From Pseudodesulfovibrio sediminis (GTDB lineage: Bacteria; Desulfobacterota; Desulfovibrionia; Desulfovibrionales; Desulfovibrionaceae): a stretch of DNA of 64,000 bases. Each line of letters starts with the position of its first letter. Position 1 is the first letter of the stretch. Of the stretch, positions 27,818 to 37,391 are shown one piece after another. The stretch is from positions 1,683,001-1,747,000 of the forward strand of contig NZ_AP024485.1 in NCBI RefSeq assembly GCF_020886695.1, read 5' to 3'. The notes beneath the pieces were generated by a model, which saw nothing but the letters and a program-made list of their open reading frames with translations, had not been told where the DNA came from and ran no database searches. The position numbers and the translations under genes were made by a program.

Positions 27818-28906
27818 ATGGACGCCAGATACTACCCAAACATCAAGCAAATGAATTCTATCTTCAATGAAGAGTTGGCCAAAGGCAATGTCCCCACCTC
27901 CATCTGCTTCCCCGAGGAAGTGACTATCACCACGACCCTGCGGTGTAATTATCGATGCACAATGTGCTACCAGAAACACTTCGACAAGGATATAGACCCA
28001 AAGGTTTACGAACAACTGGAGCCGATTCTTCCCTTTGTGGACCGGTTGCAGATTTTCGGTGGCGAACCTCTCATGTACTCGCACATCACAGATATCTACG
28101 AACAAGCCCACCGCAATCAATGTAAAATCACCATGATTTCCAATGGCTCACTGCTCACGGATTCCATGTGCGAGGCCATTGTAAAAAACAGTGTCTTCCA
28201 CATCAAATTCAGTATTGATGGAGGCAGTCAGGAGACGTATAAAAAAATTCGGGGCGGCAATTTCTTCAAGGTCATGAAAGGTATCGCCAACATCACCCAA
28301 AACAAAATCAAATACGATTCCCCTTTCCCGGACATGCATTTCAACTTCCTCCAGATGCGTTCGAACATGGCAGAACTGCCTCAACTCATCTCCATGGCCA
28401 GCGACATCGGCGTCTCATCCATCAACGTCTTCTACCCATCCTGCCACACTAAAGAACTGATTGAGGAGTCTGTTTTCTTCTGCCAGGAAGAGAGCGACAG
28501 ATGGTTGCGTCGATCCCGGACCATTGCCGCTCAACTCGGCGTTAACCTGCGCCTGCCACCGCTTTTCTCCGAAGGCCCGACCGACCAGAGCGGAACAAAT
28601 AACCGGTTCTGTTCGGACCCATGGACCAAGCTGTTGATCGACCTGGACGGCACTGCCAATCTATGCTGCGGAGGACCGACCAACATCGGTAATCTGCTTG
28701 ATCAGAGCTTTGATGAACTGTGGAATTGTGAAAAGGCTCAGAAAATCCGAGCCACGGTGAACACTCCCAACGAACCTGCATACTGCCGCAATTGCAGAGT
28801 ACGCAAACCAATTCCCACGGAAATAGATCTGCACATCAGGAACAAGCAATTACAAGAATACGCCTTGAAGCGATTCGGCATGAGGGCAACTTCTGCCGCC
28901 GAATAA
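27818..28906 (+). CDS. Radical SAM/SPASM protein 2
   Basis: A 362-residue paralogue of the preceding gene, with the same layout: a short NIKQMN leader, LRCNYRCTMCYQK, FGGEPLMYSH, then the SPASM part with CSDPW, LCCGGPTNIGNL, FDELWN and YCRNCRV. The start has a GGAG SD overlapping the upstream stop codon, so the two proteins should be made together. The two are diverged well beyond a recent duplication, which suggests distinct steps or a heteromeric enzyme rather than redundancy. Glycosyltransferase and methyltransferase genes follow on the opposite strand. Confidence 0.85.
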   Translation: MDARYYPNIKQMNSIFNEELAKGNVPTSICFPEEVTITTTLRCNYRCTMCYQKHFDKDIDPKVYEQLEPILPFVDRLQIFGGEPLMYSHITDIYEQAHRNQCKITMISNGSLLTDSMCEAIVKNSVFHIKFSIDGGSQETYKKIRGGNFFKVMKGIANITQNKIKYDSPFPDMHFNFLQMRSNMAELPQLISMASDIGVSSINVFYPSCHTKELIEESVFFCQEESDRWLRRSRTIAAQLGVNLRLPPLFSEGPTDQSGTNNRFCSDPWTKLLIDLDGTANLCCGGPTNIGNLLDQSFDELWNCEKAQKIRATVNTPNEPAYCRNCRVRKPIPTEIDLHIRNKQLQEYALKRFGMRATSAAE

Positions 28907-28928
28907 CGCCGATCAAAACAGAAAGGTA

Positions 28929-30329
28929 TCAATCTCGACCGCTCGCGCCAAACTCCTTGAGAAGCGCGAGTGTTTCTTTTGCCAGTTGATTGATGACGGA
29001 AGGGGTGGCCTTACATTGCTCAAAATTCTGCACCAATCCGGTGAGCATGTCCGGTGAAAAATTGTCCGGGTACTCCGAAAGCACAGTACGCATTATTTTT
29101 ACCCACCGTTCTGGATCTGCCGACTGTGAAGCAATAAAGGCATGCTCATACAACCGAGCACATTCTTTCGGCCCGCACACGGCTTCGCCCAGAGGTTTGG
29201 AATCAAAGAGCACGGCCAACGTTTCATCTACAGCCCATGGATTGGCATACAGCCTCGTTTTCATGCCTACACCAGGAATCATTTTTCCATTGAGATATGG
29301 CAGGATAAAACAATACGCCTGAGACATCATGTATGACAGCCGGGGGAGATTCTGATGAAAACGCCCGGATTCAAGTTCAATGATAACCGGCTTGTTTGAG
29401 AACATGACGTTGCAAAAAGCCGAGCCTTCTTCCCCGGCAATGACTTCAGCACCCGCAACCATGGCCACCTGCTCGCCAAAGGAATGCTCCTGTGGATGGA
29501 TGATCTCAAAGCCATGACCTGCAAACAGAGCCTCTATTTGGGCGGCGTTGATCAGGTTGCGTCCTTTGAACCGACTTCGGCTCAAGAAAATTCGTTTGGG
29601 CGTCTGAGCAGACGTATCAATAAAAGCGTCCCTGATCCGGTCGGCGATTGCAACGTATTCGGGGTGATACCCTTGCGTGTACCAGTTGAGTGCCGTAGGG
29701 CAGATGACATCGTCAAAAACCGTATCTTCAGTAATAAAATGAATCTGGGACCGATCAATGCCGAACAGGTTCATTATGGACTCCACAAACCGAGTGGAAC
29801 GGGTGTCAGTGTCCCATGCTGCGATGGAAGCAGGGGTAGCATGAAAGACGTATTTCACATCCCTGCCGCGCAGTTCATCACTCAACCAGAAACGGGAAAC
29901 AACCTCTGAAAGGAAATGACCGAAATACGGCATGAGCATGCCGAGATACACGCAGGCCCCGCCCATCCTGACCGGATTGACGTATTCGTAGGGAAGCCGG
30001 GAGGAATCCTCCGAACGCTGAAGCAGATCGTGGAGTAGCCGCCCTTCACTGGAATGAATATACATAATTTCAGGCCAACGTCCGGGGCGACGTACCAGCG
30101 GAGACATGACAGCGTTGTAAAGCCGGTACACCCGTCGAGGCGGGGAGAAGAATTTGCCTCTGGTATTCTTGCAGACGGTGCTAGCAAAAAGACTTGTAGG
30201 AACATTGGAAAAAAAACGGTCGGAATCAATGGGAACGTATTTCCCTTTTTCCAGCTCCACCACTACACCTTCCCCGGTGCGGTCAACGCGGTTCAGCAGG
30301 CTCTGAATATCCGGCAAGTTTTCGATCAT
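28929..30329 (-). CDS. Glycosyltransferase family 61-like protein (DUF563)
   Basis: A 466-residue cytoplasmic protein. The region from about residue 110 resembles DUF563/GT61 transferases: YFGHFLSEVVSRFWL, RIFLSRSRFKGRNLINAAQIE and the signature AGEEGSAFCNVMFS. The start at 30329 (MIENLPDIQ) is chosen because the upstream frame overlaps the methyltransferase gene; GTG 30341 is an alternative and the SD is poor. It lies 25 bases downstream of the methyltransferase gene. It probably acts on a surface polysaccharide or a glycosylated protein; the acceptor is unknown. Confidence 0.75.
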   Translation of the reverse strand: MIENLPDIQSLLNRVDRTGEGVVVELEKGKYVPIDSDRFFSNVPTSLFASTVCKNTRGKFFSPPRRVYRLYNAVMSPLVRRPGRWPEIMYIHSSEGRLLHDLLQRSEDSSRLPYEYVNPVRMGGACVYLGMLMPYFGHFLSEVVSRFWLSDELRGRDVKYVFHATPASIAAWDTDTRSTRFVESIMNLFGIDRSQIHFITEDTVFDDVICPTALNWYTQGYHPEYVAIADRIRDAFIDTSAQTPKRIFLSRSRFKGRNLINAAQIEALFAGHGFEIIHPQEHSFGEQVAMVAGAEVIAGEEGSAFCNVMFSNKPVIIELESGRFHQNLPRLSYMMSQAYCFILPYLNGKMIPGVGMKTRLYANPWAVDETLAVLFDSKPLGEAVCGPKECARLYEHAFIASQSADPERWVKIMRTVLSEYPDNFSPDMLTGLVQNFEQCKATPSVINQLAKETLALLKEFGASGRD

Positions 30330-30354
30330 GTCTATTAGCACCGCTCGAAGCAGG

Positions 30355-31023
30355 TTAGGCAACAGCCTTGAGAGCGGCCTTGCGTGCCATAAGTCTGCGG
30401 ATAATCTCGTGCTCGTCCGGCTCAACGATGTCCATAAAGGTCTGCTTGCCAGAATCGTACACGGAAAAGTCCGCTTCAAGAATTTCCTGATGGAAGACCG
30501 GATCGAACCGTTGTTCAGGATCAGACGGCCACAGCACACCCATGCCACAATCAGAATTAACCACAAACTTCTCTACGCCGGGGTGATATGTATTGAGGTC
30601 GAGCATGATCTTCCAGACATCGCCGTTCCAAATGTAACTATCACGATCTCGGGCTGCCTCCTCCTCCTTTTCGGGAAGGAGGTCGTGCGCAATGACGAAC
30701 CCGCCGGGGTTGAGGATATTGAAGGCGTTCAGAACATCCTTGATGGCTTGCTCATAAAGATGCAAGCCATCTACGAAAATGACGTCAAAAGTCTCCGTAT
30801 TATCAGCAAAAAACGGATCGCTCTCCAAAGTGAACATCCTCACGCCATTCATTCCGGCACGGTACCGGTCCTCCAGCTCTGCCAGCCGCGGAGCCGGATC
30901 AACACCGGTTCTATTGGACGCAATAACACTGCTGAGGGTCTGGCCTTTGGAAATGCCAATCTCCAGATAGTCCTTGGCCCTGACGTGGGCGCAAATAAGG
31001 TTAATCAATTCGGCGCGAGTCAT
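30355..31023 (-). CDS. Class I SAM-dependent methyltransferase
   Basis: A 222-residue protein of the Methyltransf_24 type. Motif I is YLEIGISKGQTLSSV near residue 20. VDGLHLYEQAIKDVLNAFNIL covers motifs around the acidic strand, followed by NPGGFVIAHDLLP. The ATG at 31023 has a GGAG SD 6 bases upstream; GTG 31035 is less likely. The leader has a TATAAT box at about 31045. Such enzymes often methylate sugars, which fits the transferases on both sides. Confidence 0.82.
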   Translation of the reverse strand: MTRAELINLICAHVRAKDYLEIGISKGQTLSSVIASNRTGVDPAPRLAELEDRYRAGMNGVRMFTLESDPFFADNTETFDVIFVDGLHLYEQAIKDVLNAFNILNPGGFVIAHDLLPEKEEEAARDRDSYIWNGDVWKIMLDLNTYHPGVEKFVVNSDCGMGVLWPSDPEQRFDPVFHQEILEADFSVYDSGKQTFMDIVEPDEHEIIRRLMARKAALKAVA

Positions 31024-31117
31024 GGGATTCTCCACATTAAAGTTATATTATATCAAATAATTATTTACGCATTAAACCCCACTTACACACAAGCGAGCCG
31101 TCAAGCGCACAAGAAAA

Positions 31118-31145
31118 TTGACACCGATGGAGCATTAGATACAAT
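31118..31145 (+). promoter_or_regulatory. Sigma-70 type promoter of the CgeB-like gene
   Basis: TTGACA (31118-31123) and TACAAT (31140-31145) are separated by 16 bases. The expected start is near 31152, about 90 bases before the GTG at 31243. It is divergent from the methyltransferase promoter. Confidence 0.65.
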
Positions 31146-31242
31146 TTATGTACCATTTCCACTATGCTACACCGCAAGGAGACGGCATGTTCGGCCCGAA
31201 CCCCACCCTTGACGCGCCCTACACAGTCCAAAGGAGCTAACC

Positions 31243-32241
31243 GTGTCACCACAACGCATTGCCTGGATAGGCGGCTATTACTTCAAACAGCACTATGCCC
31301 GCGATCTCGGCTATGACGTGATCAACATGCCCATCACCGAACCGGTGACTATTACCTGGGACGACATCGTCGCCCGCTGTGATGGCGAGCCGGACATGGT
31401 ACTTTATGCCGACCGCAGTGTTCCACCACCGCTCATCGGCGTGGAATCATACCCCTGCCCCACGCTCTTCTATGCCATCGATTCCCACATCCACTCGTGG
31501 TACCCCATGTACGCCCAGGGATTCGACCGGGTAGCCGTCAGTCTGCGTGACCATATGCCCCGCTTCCGCCAGCGTCTTCAGGGCGATCAGGTCTTCTGGC
31601 TGCCGCCGTATCCCCTCCGCGAGGAGACACCGCCCGCCACCCCTCCGGCAAAAATATGGGACGTGCTCTTCGTGGGCAATGTGGACCGGGAAACCACCCC
31701 CATACGCTACGGATTTCTCAAGGAGCTCAAGGCGCGCCTCCCCAATCTCGAAGTCCGCAAGGGCGCATTCTCCGAGTTGTTCCCGCAGGCCAGGATCGTG
31801 CTCAACTTTGCCGAACGGGGCGACCTCAATTTCCGAGTCTTCGAAGCGCTGGCCACAGGCGCGTGTCTGCTCACCCCGGAGGTCAAGCACGGCCAATCCC
31901 TGCTGTTCGAGGATGGCAGGCATCTGGTCACCTACCCTCAGGACGACATGGACGCCTTGGTGGACATTGCCTGTGCCTTGCTGGCCGATGACGCCCGCCG
32001 TGAAGCCATCGCGCAAGCCGGCCACGCCGAGATCAATGCCAGGCATCGCTCGCGCCACCGCATCTCCACCATTCTGGACGCACTGGACTCCGTCACCGAG
32101 GACGAAGTCGCGGCACGACTCAAGCATGCCGCGGCAATCCACGCTCAGTATCTGAAAGTGATCTACCTGCATCTGGCCGAAGCCCATCCCGGAACCCGGT
32201 TGGGCGAAAGGTATCTGAAAGCGGCCCTGAATAAGGGCTAA
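31243..32241 (+). CDS. CgeB-like glycosyltransferase
   Basis: A 332-residue GT-B type protein of the CgeB/DUF3880 kind. The N-terminal half has [10 protein letters not shown] and the [21 protein letters not shown] block. The C-terminal half has [42 protein letters not shown] and [12 protein letters not shown], typical of the nucleotide-sugar binding domain. GGAG stands before the GTG start. It overlaps the 3' end of convergent arfB by 4 bases. With the GT61-like and methyltransferase genes it probably builds or decorates a surface or flagellar glycan, which is inference from context. Confidence 0.8.
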   Translation: MSPQRIAWIGGYYFKQHYARDLGYDVINMPITEPVTITWDDIVARCDGEPDMVLYADRSVPPPLIGVESYPCPTLFYAIDSHIHSWYPMYAQGFDRVAVSLRDHMPRFRQRLQGDQVFWLPPYPLREETPPATPPAKIWDVLFVGNVDRETTPIRYGFLKELKARLPNLEVRKGAFSELFPQARIVLNFAERGDLNFRVFEALATGACLLTPEVKHGQSLLFEDGRHLVTYPQDDMDALVDIACALLADDARREAIAQAGHAEINARHRSRHRISTILDALDSVTEDEVAARLKHAAAIHAQYLKVIYLHLAEAHPGTRLGERYLKAALNKG

Positions 32242-32666
32242 TACTCGCCAGAGAAATCCGGCAGTTTCCGATTCTTCTTGCGATCGCTGACCTTCTTTTT
32301 CCGATCCAACCGTTTGCGCTTGGCCGATTTGGGGACCTTGGTGGCCTTACGGGGAATAACCGGTTCCACCGCCCACCGCATAAGCTCGATGAAGCGCTCT
32401 ATGGCAGCGTCCTTGTTGGATTTCTGACTACGGAATTTCTGACTGGTCACCTGAAACACGCCGCGGGAATTGATGCGACGCCGCAATTTTCCTTTGATCG
32501 CGACCTTTTGTAACTCCGTGAGGCTGGGGGACGTATCCACATTGAAAAGCAGGGTCACCCGTGTGTCAGCCGTATTCACATGCTGACCGCCCGGCCCGGA
32601 GCTGCGGCTGGTGATGAAGCGTATCTCGTCATACGGAATGCATATTTTGTCTGTAATGCGCAACAT
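32238..32666 (-). CDS. arfB: Alternative ribosome-rescue hydrolase ArfB (YaeJ)
   Basis: A 142-residue peptidyl-tRNA hydrolase that frees stalled ribosomes without a stop codon. The release-factor GGQ motif is in [12 protein letters not shown], and the long basic C-terminal tail ([19 protein letters not shown]) enters the mRNA channel in characterised ArfB. The start at 32666 (MLRITDK) matches ArfB length; in-frame starts at 32714 and 32750 would add residues not seen in the family. None has a clear SD. It overlaps the convergent glycosyltransferase gene by 4 bases. Confidence 0.92.
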   Translation of the reverse strand: MLRITDKICIPYDEIRFITSRSSGPGGQHVNTADTRVTLLFNVDTSPSLTELQKVAIKGKLRRRINSRGVFQVTSQKFRSQKSNKDAAIERFIELMRWAVEPVIPRKATKVPKSAKRKRLDRKKKVSDRKKNRKLPDFSGEY

Positions 32667-32770
32667 GGGAGCTGGTATGCCACGTCTGAAAAGCGCTTGC
32701 AACGTCTTACTCATTGACACACGGCCCGTTTTCTCTACAATCCGCCTCACTAAAACACGAGGTACCCACT

Positions 32771-33259
32771 ATGAGTAATGAATGTCCCTGCGGGTCTGGA
32801 CTGGACCACACCCAGTGCTGCACCCCATATATTTCCGGTGAAAAACCGGCCCCCACAGCCGAAGCGCTCATGCGTTCCCGCTACTCCGCCTATGTCTTTC
32901 AGGAGCTTGATTATCTGAAGGCAACCCTGGCCCCCGAAGCAATGGACGGCCACGACGACCAGTCCGTGCGCGAATGGAGCGAGTCTGCCGAATGGCTGGG
33001 CCTGACCATCCACGACACCTGGGCCGGGCAGGAAGGCGACGAAGCCGGTATCGTGGAATTCTCCGCTTCCTATGCCATTGACGGCGAAGCGCAGACTCAC
33101 CGCGAACGGAGCGAATTCAAGAACGACAACGGCAAATGGCTGTACGTTGACGGGCATATGGTCTCCGGCCCGCCCATCAAAAAGGAAAAGAAGATCGGCC
33201 GCAACGAGCCCTGCCCCTGCGGGTCCGGCAAAAAATACAAGAAGTGCTGCGGAAGATAG
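32771..33259 (+). CDS. YchJ-family protein with two SEC-C motifs
   Basis: A 162-residue protein with zinc-binding SEC-C motifs at both ends: [13 protein letters not shown] near residue 5 and [13 protein letters not shown] at the C terminus. Between them is an NTF2-like UPF0225 domain ([19 protein letters not shown]). Its role is uncharacterised; SEC-C motifs are also found at the end of SecA. The ATG at 32771 is the natural start. The gene is divergent from arfB and ends before a bidirectional terminator. Confidence 0.88.
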   Translation: MSNECPCGSGLDHTQCCTPYISGEKPAPTAEALMRSRYSAYVFQELDYLKATLAPEAMDGHDDQSVREWSESAEWLGLTIHDTWAGQEGDEAGIVEFSASYAIDGEAQTHRERSEFKNDNGKWLYVDGHMVSGPPIKKEKKIGRNEPCPCGSGKKYKKCCGR

Positions 33260-33310
33260 AAAGTTCCGACGGCTTTCTTTCCACAACATTTGCCCCGAAC
33301 CTGATTCAAG

Positions 33311-33345
33311 AAAAAGCGCACCGTGCTGATGCATGGCGCGCTTTT
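33311..33345. terminator. Bidirectional terminator between the YchJ-type gene and dxs
   Basis: AAAAGCGC-A-CC-G-TGC pairs with GCA-T-GG-C-GCGCTTTT around TGAT. T runs exist on both strands, and it lies between convergent genes. Confidence 0.7.
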
Positions 33346-33394
33346 GTATGAGCAGTCTCTCCCTCTCTGCACCAAAATGGTGCGCGGGGAAGCC

Positions 33395-35293
33395 TTATTT
33401 ACAGAGATTTTTGACCGTTTTTTTGATCCCGGTCACATCTATACCGAGCATGCTCCGCAATTCCTTCTGCGTGCCGTGCTCGATAAACTCGTCCGGGATA
33501 CCGAGGTGTTGAACCTTTTTGCCCTGGAGCGCATCGGCGTCGTTCAACAGTTCCAGGATAGCGGAACCGAAGCCGCCCATGCGAGCGTTTTCTTCCACCA
33601 GTACGATCCTGTCAAACCTGCCAGCCAGTTCCAGCAACTGCTTTTTGGGCAGCGGTTTGACGAACCGGGTATTGAAGACAGCCACTTCAAGCCCGGATTC
33701 CTCCAGCTCCATGGCCGCTTCCAGAGCGGGATACACGCGGGAGCCGAGAGTAATGACAACGGCATCCTTACCGTCACGGATCAGCTCGCCCTTACCGATG
33801 GCGATCTTGCGGGGGGAAGCGGAAACAGAGGCTCCCACGCCGGTACCACGCGGATACCGCATGGCGCACGGCCCGTCATAGGCAAAGGCCGTGACCATCA
33901 TCTGCGCCAGCTCAGCTTCGTCCTTGGGGGCCATGATGACCAAGTTCGGGATATGCCGGAGATAACTCAGGTCATACACGCCATGATGCGTGGCCCCGTC
34001 CTCGCCCACCAGCCCACCGCGGTCCAGAAATAAATTCACGTTGAGATTCTGCAGACAGACATCATGCACAATCTGATCATAGGCCCGCTGCATGAAGGTC
34101 GAATAAATGGCCACCGCGGGTTTGAACCCCTGAGTCGCCAGCCCCGCCGCAAAGGTGACGGCGTGTTGCTCGCAAATCCCCACGTCCACGAAACGGTCAG
34201 AATGATTCTGACGAAAACATTCGGTCCCGGTGCCCTCAGGCATGGCCGCGGTGATGGCCATGATGGTCTCGTCCTTGTCCGCGAGGGAACACAGGGTGGC
34301 CCCGAAGACCTCGGTATAGGACGGCAGACCGTTCCCGGTATATTTCCGCGCCAGCCCGGTTTCGGGCGTAAACTTGCCCACTCCGTGAAAATGGGACGGA
34401 TCGCTTTCCGCGGGTTCGTAGCCCTTGCCCTTTGTGGTCATGACATGCACGAGCACAGGTTTATCGAGTTTCTTCACTTCCTCGAAAACCTTGACCAAGG
34501 TGGCGGTGTCATGTCCGTCAATGGGACCTACATAGGTGAAATGAAACGCCTCGAACAGAATGCCCGGCGTAAAAAACGACTTCACGGAATCGCCGTATCG
34601 CTTGGCATATCCGGCCAGATCGTCACCGATCTTGGGAATGGTGCCCAGCAGCCCTTCCACGTCTGACTTGAGGCGCTGCAAAAACGGCGAGGTCATCTTG
34701 CGCGAAAGAAACTGGGAGAGTGCGCCCACGTTTCGGGAGATGGACATCTCATTATCATTGAGGACCACAACCATTTTGCGACCCAGATCGCCTGCCTGGT
34801 TCAGGCCCTCGAAAGCGAGCCCTGCCGTGAGCGATCCGTCGCCGATAACGGCCACCACTTCATGATCTTCGCCCTTGAGGTCTCGGGCCATGGCCATGCC
34901 GAGCGCGGCGGAAATGGAGGTGGAGGAATGACCCACGCCAAAATGATCATAGGAGGACTCGGCCATGCGCGGGAACCCGCTCATTCCGCCCTTCTGACGC
35001 AATGTCGAAAAATCGTCCAGCCGCCCGGTGAGCAACTTGTGGGCATAGGCCTGATGGCCCACATCCCAAACAAGCTTGTCCTTTTCCAGATCAAAGGATC
35101 GAAACAGGGCGAGGGTCAGCTCGACGACACCAAGAGAGGGCGCGAGGTGGCCGCCCCGGTTGGAGACCTGGCTGATGATGATATCGCGCAACTCCTGGGC
35201 AAGGACGTCCAGTTGGTCGCCTTCCAGGTCACGCACATCGCCGGGCTTATGTATTTGAGACAGCACGACTGTCTTCTTTGGATCTTTAATCAT
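33395..35293 (-). CDS. dxs: 1-deoxy-D-xylulose-5-phosphate synthase
   Basis: The thiamine-diphosphate enzyme that opens the MEP isoprenoid pathway from pyruvate and glyceraldehyde-3-phosphate. It has 632 residues. Landmarks are NRGGHLAPSLGVVELT near residue 44, the ThDP motif GDGSLTAGLAFEGLNQAG...NDNEMSIS, DGHDTATLVKVFEE, and EQHAVTFAAGLATQG with the catalytic Glu. It lies 21 bases downstream of ispA and ends the xseA to dxs operon. Confidence 0.97.
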   Translation of the reverse strand: MIKDPKKTVVLSQIHKPGDVRDLEGDQLDVLAQELRDIIISQVSNRGGHLAPSLGVVELTLALFRSFDLEKDKLVWDVGHQAYAHKLLTGRLDDFSTLRQKGGMSGFPRMAESSYDHFGVGHSSTSISAALGMAMARDLKGEDHEVVAVIGDGSLTAGLAFEGLNQAGDLGRKMVVVLNDNEMSISRNVGALSQFLSRKMTSPFLQRLKSDVEGLLGTIPKIGDDLAGYAKRYGDSVKSFFTPGILFEAFHFTYVGPIDGHDTATLVKVFEEVKKLDKPVLVHVMTTKGKGYEPAESDPSHFHGVGKFTPETGLARKYTGNGLPSYTEVFGATLCSLADKDETIMAITAAMPEGTGTECFRQNHSDRFVDVGICEQHAVTFAAGLATQGFKPAVAIYSTFMQRAYDQIVHDVCLQNLNVNLFLDRGGLVGEDGATHHGVYDLSYLRHIPNLVIMAPKDEAELAQMMVTAFAYDGPCAMRYPRGTGVGASVSASPRKIAIGKGELIRDGKDAVVITLGSRVYPALEAAMELEESGLEVAVFNTRFVKPLPKKQLLELAGRFDRIVLVEENARMGGFGSAILELLNDADALQGKKVQHLGIPDEFIEHGTQKELRSMLGIDVTGIKKTVKNLCK

Positions 35294-35314
35294 AGGCCGA
35301 AAATTCTATGCCAA

Positions 35315-36220
35315 TCAGTAGACCCTGTCCACTATGTATCGCGACAACTGCCACAAGAATTCCTGCTCGCTCCCGTAATAGCCGGAAAGGTACTGAAGGG
35401 CTGTGTCTATATACTCTGCGGCCAGCTTTTTGCTCTTCTCCAACCCCATGAGCGACGGGTAGGTGGATTTGCCCATGGCCTCGTCACTTCCGGCAGGCTT
35501 GCCCAGCGTTTCAGTGTCACTGATCACGTCGAGAACATCGTCCACGATCTGGAAGGCCACGCCGATGGATTTGCCGAACTCGCGGGCATGCTCGATGTCC
35601 TCGTCTCCGGCACCGGCCAGGATCGCCCCGCATTCACAGGCGGCGGTAATGAGTGCGCCGGTCTTCATGGCATGCATCTCGCGCAGCTCCTCCAGCGGCA
35701 CGTCGTCCCGCCCCGTGAACTCCATGTCCACGGCCTGACCGCCGACCATGCCCCCGGCTCCGGCAGCGGTGGCCAGCACATATATGGCGCGTAGTACGCG
35801 ATCGGCGGGCAATCCCTTGACGATGGAGGCGGCGCTCATGAGGCCGAACGCCTCGGTGAGCAGCCCGTCGCCAGCCAGGATGGCCGTGGCCTCGTCAAAC
35901 TGCTTGTGATTGGAGGGTTTGCCGCGGCGCAGATCATCGTCATCCATGGCAGGCAGATCGTCATGAACGAGCGAGTATGTGTGGATGCACTCCAGTGACG
36001 CCGCAAAAGGCATGACCTTGTCCGTTATATCCGTATCCTGCGGATGCAGCAGAGACGCCCAGGACAGGACCAGCACGGGCCGCAACCGTTTGCCGCCGGC
36101 CAGCAATGAATATTCCATGGACTGCTGCAATCGTGCGGGTATTCCCCGATCATGCAGACAGTGTGTCAGGTACGCTTCCACGTCCTGAGCGCGCTTGGCG
36201 AGTTGTTCCTTGATGGTCAT
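35315..36220 (-). CDS. ispA: Farnesyl diphosphate synthase (polyprenyl synthetase)
   Basis: Condenses isopentenyl and dimethylallyl diphosphates to C15 prenyl diphosphate. It has 301 residues. The first aspartate-rich motif is DDLPAMDDDDLRRG and the second DDVLDVISD; GGKRLRPVLVL precedes the first. The start overlaps the xseB stop by 4 bases. The xseB-ispA-dxs order is common in proteobacteria. Product length could differ slightly within the family. Confidence 0.95.
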   Translation of the reverse strand: MTIKEQLAKRAQDVEAYLTHCLHDRGIPARLQQSMEYSLLAGGKRLRPVLVLSWASLLHPQDTDITDKVMPFAASLECIHTYSLVHDDLPAMDDDDLRRGKPSNHKQFDEATAILAGDGLLTEAFGLMSAASIVKGLPADRVLRAIYVLATAAGAGGMVGGQAVDMEFTGRDDVPLEELREMHAMKTGALITAACECGAILAGAGDEDIEHAREFGKSIGVAFQIVDDVLDVISDTETLGKPAGSDEAMGKSTYPSLMGLEKSKKLAAEYIDTALQYLSGYYGSEQEFLWQLSRYIVDRVY

Positions 36221-36456
36221 GCAGACTCCGATTCATCGGCAAGGGCGTCCAGCGCGTCGAACTCTTTGACAAGCCCGTCAGACACTATCTTGACCTCATG
36301 TCGGGCGTTCTCCAGCTGTTTGCCGCACGACTTAACCAGCTCCAGCCCCTCTTTATACAGGGCCACGCCGTCTTCCAGGGGAAGGTCTCCGCTTTCCAGC
36401 TTCTCGACCACATCCTTGAGCCGCTCCAACCTACTTTCAAATGTATCTTTCGCCAC
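36217..36456 (-). CDS. xseB: Exodeoxyribonuclease VII small subunit
   Basis: A 79-residue helical hairpin protein, partner of XseA. It matches the family pattern FESRLERLKDVVEKLESGDLPLEDGV ALYKEGLEL with a helix-loop-helix layout. It overlaps ispA by 4 bases. Unusually, xseA is not adjacent: two M23 peptidase genes lie between them in the same run of minus-strand genes. Confidence 0.94.
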   Translation of the reverse strand: MAKDTFESRLERLKDVVEKLESGDLPLEDGVALYKEGLELVKSCGKQLENARHEVKIVSDGLVKEFDALDALADESESA

Positions 36457-36491
36457 AGGGACCTCCGGCAGCTAAATTAATCAATAACGTA

Positions 36492-37391
36492 TTATTTAAA
36501 TATGTTGTCAACAGAGCTTTCGAATAAAACCTCTGGATCAACCACCCCGCCAAGGACAAAGACGGCCAGGTGCAGATGGGCACCGGTCACACGGCCCGTG
36601 GCCCCGGAAAGACCGACCCGCTGTCCGGGTTGCACCACGTCCCCTTTACCGACCAGAATTCTGGACAGATGGTCGTACATGGAAAACAGCCCGTTCCCGT
36701 GATCGATCAGGACAGCGTTGCCAGCATAGTAGAAGTGGTCTGTAAGAACAACTCTCCCTGCGGCAATGGAATGCAGGGGTGTCCCTTTCCAGGCCCGAAA
36801 GTCCAGCCCGGTATGACGACTCTTGGTGTGCCCGTTGAAAACACGGTACAAACCGAAACGGCTGAGCATCTTGCCTTTGGTCGGAAGCACAAAAGGCAGA
36901 TCCCAAAACCGTTCAGGCGTGACCTGATTCAGAGCTGCAAGGATCTGCGCGCGCTCCGCCTTGATGCGATCCAGCACCTCTGCTGGCGGGTCAACCATCT
37001 TGGGCGCAACCCGCAGCGTCTCCTTCCCCCAGACAGACTCGACCACCTTGATGTTCCGCGAGAAGTGATAGGTATGCCCCCAGATATCGACGGTAACCTT
37101 GAGCGGATACGTCCCCAGATCCTTGCGCAGGCCGATACCGAGCATGAGGAGGGCTTCCGACTTTTCGCCAGGCCGTGTCACCGTCGGGCGGACGGTCTTC
37201 TCATTCCACTCCACCTGCACGTTTTCCAGCGGATACCAGGAGACGATGCGCAACAGAAACGGTTTGCCCACCCCGACCTGTTCCGGGACGAGCAACTCCA
37301 CCCGATCCCCGGCAAGGGCAGAACCTGCCATCAGCAGACACAGCATGACCCCGAGCAGGTGTACACGCAACACGTTGTTCATTATCTTCAT
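36492..37391 (-). CDS. M23 family metallopeptidase (LytM domain), first copy
   Basis: A 299-residue exported peptidase. The signal peptide covers about residues 5-27 (ending SALAG). A beta-rich middle region of about 110 residues follows, then a helix and the LytM domain. Zinc ligands are in SRHTGLDFR (HxxxD) and AHLHLAVF (HxH). All ligands are present, so it is probably active as a peptidoglycan endopeptidase. It begins directly after the stop of the second M23 gene. They share architecture (a TPERFW/SPVRMW helix, then the LytM domain), so they arose by duplication. Confidence 0.9.
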   Translation of the reverse strand: MKIMNNVLRVHLLGVMLCLLMAGSALAGDRVELLVPEQVGVGKPFLLRIVSWYPLENVQVEWNEKTVRPTVTRPGEKSEALLMLGIGLRKDLGTYPLKVTVDIWGHTYHFSRNIKVVESVWGKETLRVAPKMVDPPAEVLDRIKAERAQILAALNQVTPERFWDLPFVLPTKGKMLSRFGLYRVFNGHTKSRHTGLDFRAWKGTPLHSIAAGRVVLTDHFYYAGNAVLIDHGNGLFSMYDHLSRILVGKGDVVQPGQRVGLSGATGRVTGAHLHLAVFVLGGVVDPEVLFESSVDNIFK

